A DNA stretch of 13,201 nt from assembly GCA_934148875.1 (NCBI GenBank), contig CAKPDJ010000037.1, positions 1 to 13,201 of the forward strand, given 5' to 3'. Position 1 is the stretch's first letter. The number at the start of each line of letters is the position of its first letter. The translations under genes were made by a program, and so were the position numbers. Shown here piece by piece: positions 1-7,322 of the stretch. Source of the DNA: an uncultured Bacilli bacterium (GTDB taxonomy: Bacteria; Bacillota_I; Bacilli_A; RF39; UBA660). The notes under the pieces were generated by a model. The model was not told the DNA's origin and ran no database searches. It saw nothing but the letters and a program-made list of their open reading frames with translations.

Positions 1-91
1 TTTGTTCAATTAATATTTTATCGGATTTTTTGCTTTTTTTGTACTTACATGGTGTCACATCAATTGTAACTCTACAAATCAAGCATTTTCC

Positions 92-124
92 TTTAACAAG
101 TGTTAAAAGACATTCGGTTAACAC
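92..124. promoter_or_regulatory. Cluster of three TTAACA half-sites upstream of the Xre gene (putative operator)
   Basis: A perfect inverted repeat, TTTAACA (92-98) and TGTTAAA (101-107) with a 2-nt spacer, is followed by a third half-site TTAACAC (118-124). The third site also pairs with GTGTTAA (100-106) across 11 nt. The cluster sits just upstream of a possible -10 box (TATAAA, 128-133) and of a gene for a small Xre-type regulator. An autoregulatory operator is therefore the simplest reading, but binding by this particular protein is inferred. Confidence 0.5.
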
Positions 125-127
125 TCA

Positions 128-133
128 TATAAA
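128..133 (+). promoter_or_regulatory. Possible -10 box of the Xre gene
   Basis: TATAAA lies 29 nt before the chosen ATG. No convincing -35 box is visible at the usual distance; that zone (about 105-110) is covered by the TTAACA half-sites. A repressor bound there would block RNA polymerase. The call is weak because the region is AT-rich and several TATA-like words overlap. Confidence 0.3.
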
Positions 134-162
134 ATATATTTAGTGGAAACGGAGGTAAGTTG

Positions 163-447
163 ATGAAAAGTAGTAAAGAAATTCTTTCTATAAATTTAAG
201 ATATATTAGAAAGATTTATAACTTATCCCAAGAAGAATTTGCAGCAAAAGTTGGAAGTAGTTTGGTATATATTAATCAACTAGAAAATGTTAAAAGAAAT
301 ACATCTTTAGAAATGTTAGATAAACTTGTAGATGGTATTAATAATAATATTGATAGCAATTTAAACATAACGAGTTCTGACTTACTAAAATATGATGAAA
401 ATCGCATCACAAATTATACAAGAATTGATGAAGTAAATATTCACTAA
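163..447 (+). CDS. Small Xre/Cro-type helix-turn-helix transcriptional regulator
   Basis: This is a 94-residue protein with an N-terminal HTH_3 fold (about residues 5-60). The scanning helix is visible as LSQEEFAAKVG and the recognition helix as SLVYINQLENVKR, as in Xre/Cro/C1 repressors. The rest is a short polar tail with no further domain. The ATG at 163 is preferred over the in-frame TTG at 160 because GGAGG (151-155) lies 7 nt upstream of it. The gene stands alone, with a TTAACA half-site cluster upstream and a strong hairpin downstream, so autoregulation is likely. It may control genes of the element or of the flank; its target cannot be read from the sequence. Confidence 0.85.
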   Translation: MKSSKEILSINLRYIRKIYNLSQEEFAAKVGSSLVYINQLENVKRNTSLEMLDKLVDGINNNIDSNLNITSSDLLKYDENRITNYTRIDEVNIH

Positions 448-481
448 TAATCTCTTAGCTTAATTTTATATCTAAATATAA

Positions 482-508
482 AGATATGGAAATAAAATTT
501 CCATATCT
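482..508. terminator. Perfect 12-bp hairpin downstream of the Xre gene
   Basis: AGATATGGAAAT (482-493) and ATTTCCATATCT (497-508) form a perfect 12-bp stem with an AAA loop. It begins 34 nt after the Xre stop codon. No T-tract follows on either strand, so it is not a canonical intrinsic terminator. It may act as a 3' stabilising or weak termination structure. The rest of 448-658 holds no gene that I can support. Confidence 0.45.
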
Positions 509-585
509 CAGACTGTTGACAAATAAATATGTTAATAGTCTTTTAATTTGAAAAAAAACACTATATAAAAAATAAAATGAAGTTG

Positions 586-614
586 TTTTTCTTTTGCTTT
601 TCTTATGATATAAT
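586..614 (+). promoter_or_regulatory. Extended -10 promoter for the PNPOx-like gene
   Basis: TGATATAAT (606-614) is an extended -10 element (TGn followed by the consensus TATAAT at 609-614). Seventeen nucleotides upstream is only a poor -35 (TTTTTC, 586-591), which extended -10 promoters tolerate. A T-rich stretch lies just before. The predicted start of transcription, near 621, leaves a leader of about 38 nt to the ATG at 659. This promoter probably drives both the PNPOx-like gene and the lipoprotein gene that follows 35 nt after it. Confidence 0.6.
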
Positions 615-658
615 ATAACTAATAGATAAATAGTAATTTGAAAGTGAGATGAAGTATT

Positions 659-1078
659 ATGGATTTAAAGAAAATTGAAAAATTTATTGATAAACAAAAA
701 GTTAGTTTTATATGCTCTATTGATAATGAAAACTATCCTAATGTAAAAGCAATGTTAAAACCTAGAAAAAGGTTAGAATTAAAAGAATTTTACTTTTCTA
801 CAAATACTTCATCTATGAGAGTTAATCAGTATAAAAATAATCCAAATGCTAGTATTTACTTTTATCACAAAGGATTAATTAAATATGAGGGAATTATGCT
901 AAAAGGAAAAATGGAAGTATTAACAGACCAAAAAACTAAAAATATGATTTGGAAAAAAGGAGATACATTGTTTTATAAAAAAGGTGTAACTGATCCAGAT
1001 TATTGTGTTTTAAAATTTACTGCAACAAGTGGTAGATATTATTGTGATTTGAAAACAGAAAATTTTGATATTAAGTAA
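659..1078 (+). CDS. PNPOx-like (pyridoxamine 5'-phosphate oxidase family) FMN-binding split-barrel protein
   Basis: This is a 139-residue protein. Its pattern matches small PNPOx-like proteins: an N-terminal helix (residues 1-15), then SFICSIDNENYPNVKAM, then a strand with FYFSTNTSSMRVNQYKNNP, the typical helix where the phosphate of FMN is contacted, then ASIYFY and a late strand pair around residues 75-90. Members are flavin-dependent reductases or oxidases of unknown substrate; some are called general stress protein 26. The true substrate cannot be read here. The start has a modest ribosome binding site (GTGAG near 644-648). It is probably co-transcribed with the downstream lipoprotein gene. 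Confidence 0.75.
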   Translation: MDLKKIEKFIDKQKVSFICSIDNENYPNVKAMLKPRKRLELKEFYFSTNTSSMRVNQYKNNPNASIYFYHKGLIKYEGIMLKGKMEVLTDQKTKNMIWKKGDTLFYKKGVTDPDYCVLKFTATSGRYYCDLKTENFDIK

Positions 1079-1113
1079 TTGTTAAATTACAATTTGTCGA
1101 AAGGATGGTATTT

Positions 1114-1878
1114 ATGAAAAAAAGATCGTTAGAAATTTTAATTTGTGCAATTATGGTTTTAGGTATGACTGGCTGTATCAAAGAAAAGAATAAAAATGGA
1201 AACAAATCGTATGAAAATAGTGAAGAGTGTTGTGAAGGGTGTATGTGCGGAGATACTATAGAATTATTAAAGTCAACTGAAACTGCTTGGATATTAACCA
1301 AAGTAAATAGTAAAGGAGAATATGAGTATATTAAAGATTCCTTTATTAATTTTCACGGAACTGGGAAAAATAAATTTGCTTTTTTTGAGAACGATAAAGA
1401 AGTAAGGGGAGAATTTACAATTAATAAAAATAATGAGATTATATTAACATCAAATAATAATAAAAATAGTAAAATAGTTTGTAAATTAGGTGAAGAAAAA
1501 GATTTGATTGCAGTTATGAATTGTGATAAAAATTTCGGCACATTTACATTACAAAAACAAGGAACACTTGAATTGCCAAACATAATAAAAGATACTGTAT
1601 CAAAGACAAAAACTATAAGAGTTAAAGGTCATCAATCAATTACGAAAGAAGAAGAAATAAATGCGTTTTTATCAGTAATAAATAATTCGAAAGTATGGAC
1701 TGGAGCTGTAACACTTCCATCACCTAAATATGAATTGGAATTACTTGATGTTAACAATAATGTTATTGCAAAAATTTTATATAATCCAGATCATTATTTT
1801 AATATTGAAATAAATGGAAAAAGTTATGAACTAACAAATGTTGATAAAAATTCATTGAACACAATATTAGATAAATAA
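1114..1878 (+). CDS. Secreted lipoprotein with a cysteine cluster, unknown function
   Basis: The 254-residue product starts with MKKR, a hydrophobic stretch (residues 6-18) and a lipobox ending MTGC, so Cys21 should be lipidated and the protein anchored outside the membrane. AAAGGA (1100-1105) with 8-nt spacing favours this ATG over the one at 1105. Soon after the anchor comes a dense cysteine group, CCEGCMC (Cys39, 40, 43, 45), unusual for an exported Gram-positive protein. Residues of about 50-150 look beta-rich, possibly lipocalin-like, and a second alpha/beta part (about 155-254) resembles C-terminal domains of other Firmicute lipoproteins. I do not recognise the family. It follows the PNPOx-like gene by 35 nt and ends before a terminator. 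Confidence 0.75.
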   Translation: MKKRSLEILICAIMVLGMTGCIKEKNKNGNKSYENSEECCEGCMCGDTIELLKSTETAWILTKVNSKGEYEYIKDSFINFHGTGKNKFAFFENDKEVRGEFTINKNNEIILTSNNNKNSKIVCKLGEEKDLIAVMNCDKNFGTFTLQKQGTLELPNIIKDTVSKTKTIRVKGHQSITKEEEINAFLSVINNSKVWTGAVTLPSPKYELELLDVNNNVIAKILYNPDHYFNIEINGKSYELTNVDKNSLNTILDK

Positions 1879-1899
1879 ACAAATTTCCATTTATCTGTA

Positions 1900-1922
1900 A
1901 GATCAACTTTAACAGTTGATCT
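1900..1922. repeat. Perfect 9-bp inverted repeat after the lipoprotein gene
   Basis: AGATCAACT (1900-1908) and AGTTGATCT (1914-1922) are a perfect inverted repeat with a 5-nt loop, beginning 22 nt after the lipoprotein stop codon. No T-tract follows. It lies just ahead of the canonical terminator at 1940-1982, so the two form a tandem 3' structure. Confidence 0.5.
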
Positions 1923-1939
1923 CAGAGTATAGTAAAATA

Positions 1940-1982
1940 AGAGTGATTTTAGATGTTTAATTACTAAAATCATTCTTTTTTT
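1940..1982 (+). terminator. Rho-independent terminator for the lipoprotein transcript
   Basis: A 13-bp stem with one G-U pair is formed by AGAGTGATTTTAG (1940-1952) and CTAAAATCATTCT (1964-1976) around an 11-nt loop. It is followed directly by a run of seven T (1976-1982). It ends the plus-strand transcript where it meets the convergent minus-strand operon. Confidence 0.85.
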
Positions 1983-2247
1983 ATGCTTTAGTGGGAAATA
2001 TAAAAGGCTGTTCTAATTTTTTAATAATCTATCATATCATTAAATAGGTTTTCAATGCTATTTTTTTATCATTATTTTGTTCTTGCTTAGAAAGCATATT
2101 TGTAATCTGTGTATCATCTACATAATTATATTTTTTTGTTTTAGAATTATATTCTTCTTTAATGCTATTCTAAGTATCTTGATCAATAGCAACTACCATA
2201 TAATTTTGCAAACCTATCTTTTGTAGTAATTTTTCTATATAAGTAAA
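1981..2247 (-). pseudogene. Decayed coding remnant downstream of the conjugation operon
   Basis: One minus-strand frame reads as coherent polar protein, including the segments KIGLQNYMVVAIDQDT and YNYVDDTQITNMLSKQEQ, but is broken by TAG at 2172-2170 and by TGA-TAG at 2034-2029. Beyond the first stop it runs open for about 45 codons, which is long for noncoding DNA this AT-rich. A small shift near 2050 would give an alternative natural end (NLFNDMIDY, stop at 2023-2021). No start codon with a ribosome binding site is visible, and the 5' part is missing next to the operon's hairpin. It looks like the 3' remains of a lost last gene of the operon. I do not recognise the family. Confidence 0.5.
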
Positions 2248-2272
2248 CTAAAAGAATTTAAAATCTTTTAGT
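2247..2272 (-). terminator. Hairpin ending the conjugation operon
   Basis: On the minus strand, ACTAAAAGA (2272-2264) and TCTTTTAGT (2255-2247) form a 9-bp stem with an 8-nt loop, starting 6 nt past the stop codon of the C39-peptidase gene. The following bases, TTACTTATATA, are only moderately T-rich, so termination may be partial. Confidence 0.55.
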
Positions 2273-2278
2273 AATATT

Positions 2279-3877
2279 TTAATTTGCCTTAAAATAATTA
2301 AATTGTGTTGTTTTACTATGTTCATACGCGTTCCAAAGATCAGTATAATTTGAAGCTGGATCTACCATTTTAATATTATTTTCATTTACTTCCATTATTG
2401 CAACCCAATGTTGATTACCTTCTGTTGCTCCTTTTACTTCAGCTGTTAAATAATATCCTTGTTCAAGATATAATTTAATCATACCTATTTTTTCTTGTTT
2501 TGTTAATCCTCTTAAATTTACATTACCAACATAACTAAATTTAGGAACTACTTTATTTATTGCTGCATACTGAAGATTACCATTTTCACTAAAGCCACCA
2601 TTTTTATTTAAAGCTTCTACAAAAGTGCCCGGATTAAATGGATCTATCGGTGTTTCTACACCAGATTTTTCAATTAAAATAGCTACTGAGGTTACTAAAC
2701 ATCCAATATCACTTATTGTACTATTAGTATTACCAATTCTTATAGAAGACCAAACTGCACCTTTTTGTCTCCATTTAGTATATTCACCTGAATTCTCACC
2801 ATAAATAACAGTATCCCATAAAGGTTTATATTCATCACTTAATAGCTCACTTATTTGTTGATTTTGAAAATAGTTAAAGTTCTTTTCAAGCTTAACTTGT
2901 TCTAAAGTCTTTGATTTTACTGTTATATGTAATACTTTCTTTTGTACTTCTTTAGGCATTTCAAGTGCATTAGTACCTTGTTCAATTACGGTTTCTGTTT
3001 TTACTTCTGATGATAAGATATTCATACTCCAAAATGTTTCTTTTATTTTATTTTTCTTATTTTCATCTATTGTAACAACATCTCTTTGATCTAAACTGTT
3101 TGTTTCTTCTACAGTATAAACAATTAATATGTCTTTCCAAGAAGCCATATCTCCTTCAAATACATAATCGTCGTGGGGGTTAGTATCTTGAATATTTTGT
3201 ATTCTTTCAGAAAATTCTTTATGACACTCCGAAACAACCTGATCCATTGTAATTGAATTAGAATTTGTTTTATAACCACTAAAAAATATTCCAAATATTG
3301 ATCCAACTAATAAAGCTACTAAAGTTATACTAATTATTATAACACCTACAACTGAACTACCAGCAGTTAAAATAGCCATTAAAGATTTTGTACCAGCTAT
3401 TATTGCTTTGATACTTGTTGAAGCAGCTTTTGTTCCTATTTTTATTCCTTTAATAGTAGTTTTAATTGTCTTTTTTGTCATTTCAATAGCTTTTTTAGTT
3501 CTTAAAGCTGTTTTTCTTCCTTCATTACCAACATTTTTGGTATTTTTTATAGCTTTCTTAGTTTTCTTTATTCCTTTAATATTTTCTTTTAAAATCTTTT
3601 TATTGTCCTTCTTTATATTATTCTTATTTTTAATGTTAGAAAAGGATTTTTTATTAATTTTAGAAATAGTAGATACTGATTTTCTTGATATATAATTAGA
3701 TGTATTAATTATAACATTTTCTCCAAAATCATTTTCATTGTTATTTTCTTTTATTAAATCATTTGTTTTTTGTTTTGTTTCTACTAAATTATTTTTAAAT
3801 TTCTGTGTACCTATAACTGTCTTATCTAAAACTTTAATACCTTTAGATTTCTTATCTTTAATTTTAATATCAGCCAT
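2279..3877 (-). CDS. Membrane-anchored conjugation protein with C-terminal C39-like cysteine peptidase (VirB1/PrgK role)
   Basis: The 532-residue protein has three parts. Residues 1-165 are very lysine-rich and low in complexity, probably cytoplasmic. Residues 167-200 form a membrane segment ending GIFFSG. Residues 205-360 are an extracytoplasmic linker with NPHD (233-236) and FWSMN (282-286), the pattern I know from the NlpC/P60- or CHAP-carrying protein of Tn1549-type elements. Residues 365-532 resemble a C39-like peptidase: candidate oxyanion Gln371, nucleophile Cys393 (in IGCLVTS), His490 (in QHWVAI) and Asp506 (in VDPAS). The likely job is local peptidoglycan cleavage so that the mating channel can cross the wall. 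Its ATG lies 2 nt after the VirB4 stop with only a weak GAAGAAG, so coupling is likely. Confidence 0.8.
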   Translation of the reverse strand: MADIKIKDKKSKGIKVLDKTVIGTQKFKNNLVETKQKTNDLIKENNNENDFGENVIINTSNYISRKSVSTISKINKKSFSNIKNKNNIKKDNKKILKENIKGIKKTKKAIKNTKNVGNEGRKTALRTKKAIEMTKKTIKTTIKGIKIGTKAASTSIKAIIAGTKSLMAILTAGSSVVGVIIISITLVALLVGSIFGIFFSGYKTNSNSITMDQVVSECHKEFSERIQNIQDTNPHDDYVFEGDMASWKDILIVYTVEETNSLDQRDVVTIDENKKNKIKETFWSMNILSSEVKTETVIEQGTNALEMPKEVQKKVLHITVKSKTLEQVKLEKNFNYFQNQQISELLSDEYKPLWDTVIYGENSGEYTKWRQKGAVWSSIRIGNTNSTISDIGCLVTSVAILIEKSGVETPIDPFNPGTFVEALNKNGGFSENGNLQYAAINKVVPKFSYVGNVNLRGLTKQEKIGMIKLYLEQGYYLTAEVKGATEGNQHWVAIMEVNENNIKMVDPASNYTDLWNAYEHSKTTQFNYFKAN

Positions 3878-3879
3878 AA

Positions 3880-6213
3880 CTATTCTTCTTCATTTGGTTT
3901 TGTTGTCATTAACTTATAAAGTTTAGTATTTTTAGGAAATTTATTTATAAAAGGTACTAAATTACTACCTACTTTAATTAATCCTTGTCCTACACCAACA
4001 TTTGTAATATAACTCATTTGTAATTCTGAAATATTTAATAATTTAGCAAGTTCTAGCCTGTCTGTAGATGCTTGATTAAGCATAACTATAAATTCTGAAT
4101 TAGCAAGCATAGTTCGTGCAGTATGAGATTGTAATAGATCATCTACATTTTGTGTTATACCTGTTGCATAAGCTCCATATTTACGCACACGCTTCCATAG
4201 AGTAAATAAGAAATTAGCTGAATATTCGTGTTGGAATAACAAATAAATTTCATCTATAAAAATGTATGTATTTCTTCCCTTACTTCTATTCATTGTTATT
4301 CTATTTAAAATACTATCTAATACTACTAACATACCTATTTGTAACAGTTGCTTTCCTAGATCTAAAATATCATAGCATATTAATCTATTGTCGGTATTAA
4401 CATTAGTTTCTTTAGCAAATGTATTAAGTGATCCATCTGTAAATAACTCGATTGCAAGAGCTATTTCTTTTCCTTCTTTTTCTTCTTGCTTTAATAGTTC
4501 TTTTCTAAAATCTTGTAATGTTGGTGGATTACCTTGATAATTATTTTGTTGATAATTTCTATAAACATTTGCTGTACATCTATCAATTATAGATTTTTGT
4601 TTTGGTCCTAAATTCTTACTTCCTATTAGTTGTTCACATAAAGATAAAATAAATTCCGATTTTAAAATTACTGGGTTAGTACCATCTCCATAATTAGCAT
4701 TTATATCCATTGCGTTGATATGATTTTTGCTAGTTGCCGAAATTTTGATAACTTCACCATTTAATGCGTTAGTTAATGATGAATATTCTCGTTCTGGATC
4801 AATTATTATTACATCAGCTTTAGGATCACGAAGAATTATAGAAACTATTTCATTTTTACCTGTAAATGATTTACCACTACCACTTACTCCTAAAATAAAA
4901 CTATTACCATTTAATAATTGTTTTCTATCAGCAATTATCATATTTTTACTTATAACATTTTGCCCATAATATATCCCATTTTCGTGATTTATTTCTTGAA
5001 CTTTAAATGGCATAAATACAGCTAGAGATTCTGTAGTTAAAGTTCTTAATGAATCAATTTTTCTAACACCAAATGGCATTACAGTGTTAAGTCCATCCAT
5101 TTGTTGAAATTTTAATATAGAAAATTGACATAGATTTTTTCTTCCTATAGTTAAAAGAGATTCTGTATCATTATCCAGTTGTTCTTTTGTGTCAGCTGTA
5201 TGTACTAAAGTTAATACAGTTAAAAACATCCTTTGATCTCTAGTTGTTAGATCATCCAAAAATTCTTTACTTTCTGCTCTTTGTTGTTCCATATCATAAG
5301 GTATAATTGCTGAAAAGTTATTATTAGCATTTTGTTTTCTTTGCCAATTAGTAATATTTGTTTCTACACCAAGTCTTCTATTTTCAACTTCCTTTATAGC
5401 TTCATCCATTGGAACTGGTACAACATCTAAACTTAACATCATATTTCTGTCAATTTCTGTCAACTCTGCAACCATTGTGTCTTTTATATAAGAAGCATAA
5501 TCTTTCAAAAATATTACCCTTCCATACCTATTTCCCATCTTAAAATAATCATCTTTAAATTCCATTGTATCAGGACATATATAATCAGTATAACTATGTC
5601 CTTTTTGCATACTATCTTTTAAACTAAAGAAAAAAGCATTTTCATCACCAACTCTATAAAAGTCGTGAGCTATTTTTAATCTATCTATAGTATCTAATTC
5701 AATACATTTAGAACCAAGAGCAGAAAATTTACTTATTAGATCAGCACTTATTCTTGTAAAATAATTTCTTGCTTCTTCTATTGATTTTTTATTTATAGAA
5801 ATAGTTAAATATTTTTCTTGAACTATGCCATTTGTACTACTTATTTTTTCTAATAACATATTGTTATATTCATCTCTATATCTATTAAGATCATCTTCTT
5901 CCTTTGGAATTAAAACGCGTTTTTCAAAATCTATCTTATTTATTTTTCTATTAGAAATAGTAATTTTAGAAGTTGCACCATTATCTAATGAATTTAATAA
6001 CTCAGAATATTCTAAAAACATTGCCTCCTGATCTTGTTTACTTGCTACTGTATAATTAATATCTGTAAACATAAAACTTTTTGAATATTTATTTTTTCCA
6101 CATAAAAAAATACCATCTTCCCATACTCTAGTGATTGGTATTACATCTTGTACTCCTTTTGGAACTATAAATTTTTCTTTATCCTGTTTAAATAAATTTT
6201 TAAGAGTTTTCAC
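3880..6213 (-). CDS. virB4: VirB4-family (TraE/TrbE/PrgJ) type IV secretion ATPase
   Basis: This 777-residue ATPase powers assembly and substrate transfer of the conjugation channel at the inner face of the membrane. It has an N-terminal CagE/TrbE-type region (about 1-400) and a C-terminal RecA-like motor. Walker A is GVSGSGKS (442-449), Walker B is YIFIDEIYLL (650-659, Asp654 and Glu655), and TGITQN (684-689) fits the downstream glutamine motif. Length is normal for Gram-positive VirB4. The start is GTG at 6213, preceded by GGAGG with good spacing; it overlaps the PrgI stop codon as GTGA. All ATPase motifs are intact, so the element's motor appears functional. Confidence 0.95.
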   Translation of the reverse strand: MKTLKNLFKQDKEKFIVPKGVQDVIPITRVWEDGIFLCGKNKYSKSFMFTDINYTVASKQDQEAMFLEYSELLNSLDNGATSKITISNRKINKIDFEKRVLIPKEEDDLNRYRDEYNNMLLEKISSTNGIVQEKYLTISINKKSIEEARNYFTRISADLISKFSALGSKCIELDTIDRLKIAHDFYRVGDENAFFFSLKDSMQKGHSYTDYICPDTMEFKDDYFKMGNRYGRVIFLKDYASYIKDTMVAELTEIDRNMMLSLDVVPVPMDEAIKEVENRRLGVETNITNWQRKQNANNNFSAIIPYDMEQQRAESKEFLDDLTTRDQRMFLTVLTLVHTADTKEQLDNDTESLLTIGRKNLCQFSILKFQQMDGLNTVMPFGVRKIDSLRTLTTESLAVFMPFKVQEINHENGIYYGQNVISKNMIIADRKQLLNGNSFILGVSGSGKSFTGKNEIVSIILRDPKADVIIIDPEREYSSLTNALNGEVIKISATSKNHINAMDINANYGDGTNPVILKSEFILSLCEQLIGSKNLGPKQKSIIDRCTANVYRNYQQNNYQGNPPTLQDFRKELLKQEEKEGKEIALAIELFTDGSLNTFAKETNVNTDNRLICYDILDLGKQLLQIGMLVVLDSILNRITMNRSKGRNTYIFIDEIYLLFQHEYSANFLFTLWKRVRKYGAYATGITQNVDDLLQSHTARTMLANSEFIVMLNQASTDRLELAKLLNISELQMSYITNVGVGQGLIKVGSNLVPFINKFPKNTKLYKLMTTKPNEEE

Positions 6214-6566
6214 TTTAATCCCTCCTTCTCTAGTTTTCTATATGTTAATTTTAATAATTTATAATAGTAATTAGTGGGTTTAAATACCAATTTTTTTGGT
6301 ATTAGAAATTTTGATTTTATAATACTATAAAAGATTTTTTCAGCTGGTAATCCATTATAAGTTATAAAACCTAAAGCAGCAAAAGGGGCTGCACCTAAAA
6401 TACAACCCCAAGAAACTACTTCTTCATTAACTTTACCGTGCAAAAAAAAATAAATTAATATTGCCATTAAACAAGCAATTACTGAAAATATAAATTGTCT
6501 TAATGATAATCCAAAAAATATAGATTCACTAAATTTTCTAATTTCCTTATTTATTTTTACTTCCAT
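6210..6566 (-). CDS. PrgI/VirB3-like conjugal transfer membrane protein
   Basis: This 118-residue protein has two membrane segments (about 24-41 and 50-70) and then a basic, aromatic-rich tail, the layout of PrgI-family proteins that sit directly before VirB4 in Gram-positive conjugation operons and stand in for VirB3. The conserved GLPAEK turn follows the second segment. I place the start at the ATG at 6566 because GAGGA lies just upstream; a GTG at 6578 in the same frame overlaps that binding site and is less likely. The 5' end overlaps the preceding 79-residue gene by 20 nt, and the stop overlaps the VirB4 start by 4 nt. Confidence 0.85.
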   Translation of the reverse strand: MEVKINKEIRKFSESIFFGLSLRQFIFSVIACLMAILIYFFLHGKVNEEVVSWGCILGAAPFAALGFITYNGLPAEKIFYSIIKSKFLIPKKLVFKPTNYYYKLLKLTYRKLEKEGLK

Positions 6567-6786
6567 TATTTTCCTCACAAATTAGTTTAATATATTTTTC
6601 TCTTGCTTTCATATTTTCAGTTAAACTTTTGGTATAGTTAAATATTTGTTTAATATTATTGTATGGTATATTTCCTAAACCATCAAATTGTCTTTCATAG
6701 AAGAATTTTCTACAAACTTTTGATATATCACATAAATTATGATAAATATTTAATTCTACTTTTTCTAAGCTTTCTTTATTATTCAT
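6547..6786 (-). CDS. Small conserved-position hypothetical protein of the conjugation operon
   Basis: This 79-residue, mainly helical and charged protein has no membrane segment and no motif I recognise. It carries two cysteines in CDISKVC. The start ATG follows GAGAGG, which is itself made by the last codons of the upstream gene, and the gap to that gene is only 3 nt. Its end overlaps the prgI-like gene by 20 nt. Good coupling signals and steady AT-rich codon use support a real gene. Position between the antirestriction gene and PrgI suggests an accessory role in transfer, but nothing more can be said. Confidence 0.65.
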   Translation of the reverse strand: MNNKESLEKVELNIYHNLCDISKVCRKFFYERQFDGLGNIPYNNIKQIFNYTKSLTENMKAREKYIKLICEENNGSKNK

Positions 6787-6789
6787 AAT

Positions 6790-7314
6790 TTACCTCTCAT
6801 CTCTTGAATCATAATTTCTATTACGAAACATTTGATCTTCTTGACGCTCTAATCTATCAGATTCTCTTATAATTTTTGATTGAAACTCTGGATCATTTTT
6901 TAATTGTTCATAAGTTTCAACAATATCCTCACTTAATAAATGAAAATTTTTCTTTTCTTCTTGTTGTTTTTCACCTATATACTCATTTGTATAAGTTAAA
7001 GCAATCTGTTCATTAATTCTTAGATCTTTTGGGTTAATTCCCATATCTATACATAATAAGGCTTGGTAAAAATACTTTTCATCTTCCTTTTTTAATGAAG
7101 ATAATTGATTGTACATTACTGATAAAAATTGCCTACTTGTAACTTCCTCCATATATTTTTCTGTTATTTGATTTAATATATTTTCATAGTGTCCTGCTGG
7201 AACTATAGTAGGAGTTTGAGTATCTGGATTAATGTATTTATATGTCATATCACTAATTGTCTTACTCATATCCTTTAATTTTAATTGTGTAAAATCATCA
7301 TATTGTTTTCTCAT
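6790..7314 (-). CDS. Hypothetical cytoplasmic protein of the conjugation operon
   Basis: This 174-residue protein is soluble and mostly helical, rich in Glu, Gln, Lys and Asn. A short proline/threonine-rich turn (TQTPTIVPAGHYEN, about residues 32-45) precedes a helical core; the C-terminal 60 residues are highly charged and likely coiled or disordered (RESDRLERQEDQMFRNRN). There is no signal peptide, membrane segment or known motif. It starts 8 nt after the ArdC stop codon; AAAGG for its start lies in the last codons of that gene. It may be an element-specific accessory or regulatory protein. I do not recognise a family. Confidence 0.7.
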   Translation of the reverse strand: MRKQYDDFTQLKLKDMSKTISDMTYKYINPDTQTPTIVPAGHYENILNQITEKYMEEVTSRQFLSVMYNQLSSLKKEDEKYFYQALLCIDMGINPKDLRINEQIALTYTNEYIGEKQQEEKKNFHLLSEDIVETYEQLKNDPEFQSKIIRESDRLERQEDQMFRNRNYDSRDER

Positions 7315-7322
7315 AATATCAC

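Noticed and set aside
1..124. Open minus-strand frame running off the left edge, with possible GTG (124) or TTG (82) starts and a possible divergent gene
   Set aside because: It is only 41 codons long, has no ATG and only a weak AAGGA before the TTG. It overlaps the TTAACA half-site cluster. A divergent gene is possible but not supportable from this end alone.
509..523. CAGACTGTTGACAAA next to the 12-bp hairpin, resembling the ends of some insertion sequences
   Set aside because: No transposase, no matching opposite end and no target duplication are visible in the window; the resemblance is from memory and short.
1071..1583. Minus-strand open frames opposite the lipoprotein gene
   Set aside because: They are shadows of a well-supported plus-strand gene with lipobox, ribosome binding site and terminator.
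3408..3926. Hydrophobic plus-strand open frames opposite the C39-peptidase gene
   Set aside because: They are antisense to the lysine/isoleucine-rich N-terminal region, whose complement naturally reads as Phe/Leu/Ile. There are no ribosome binding sites.
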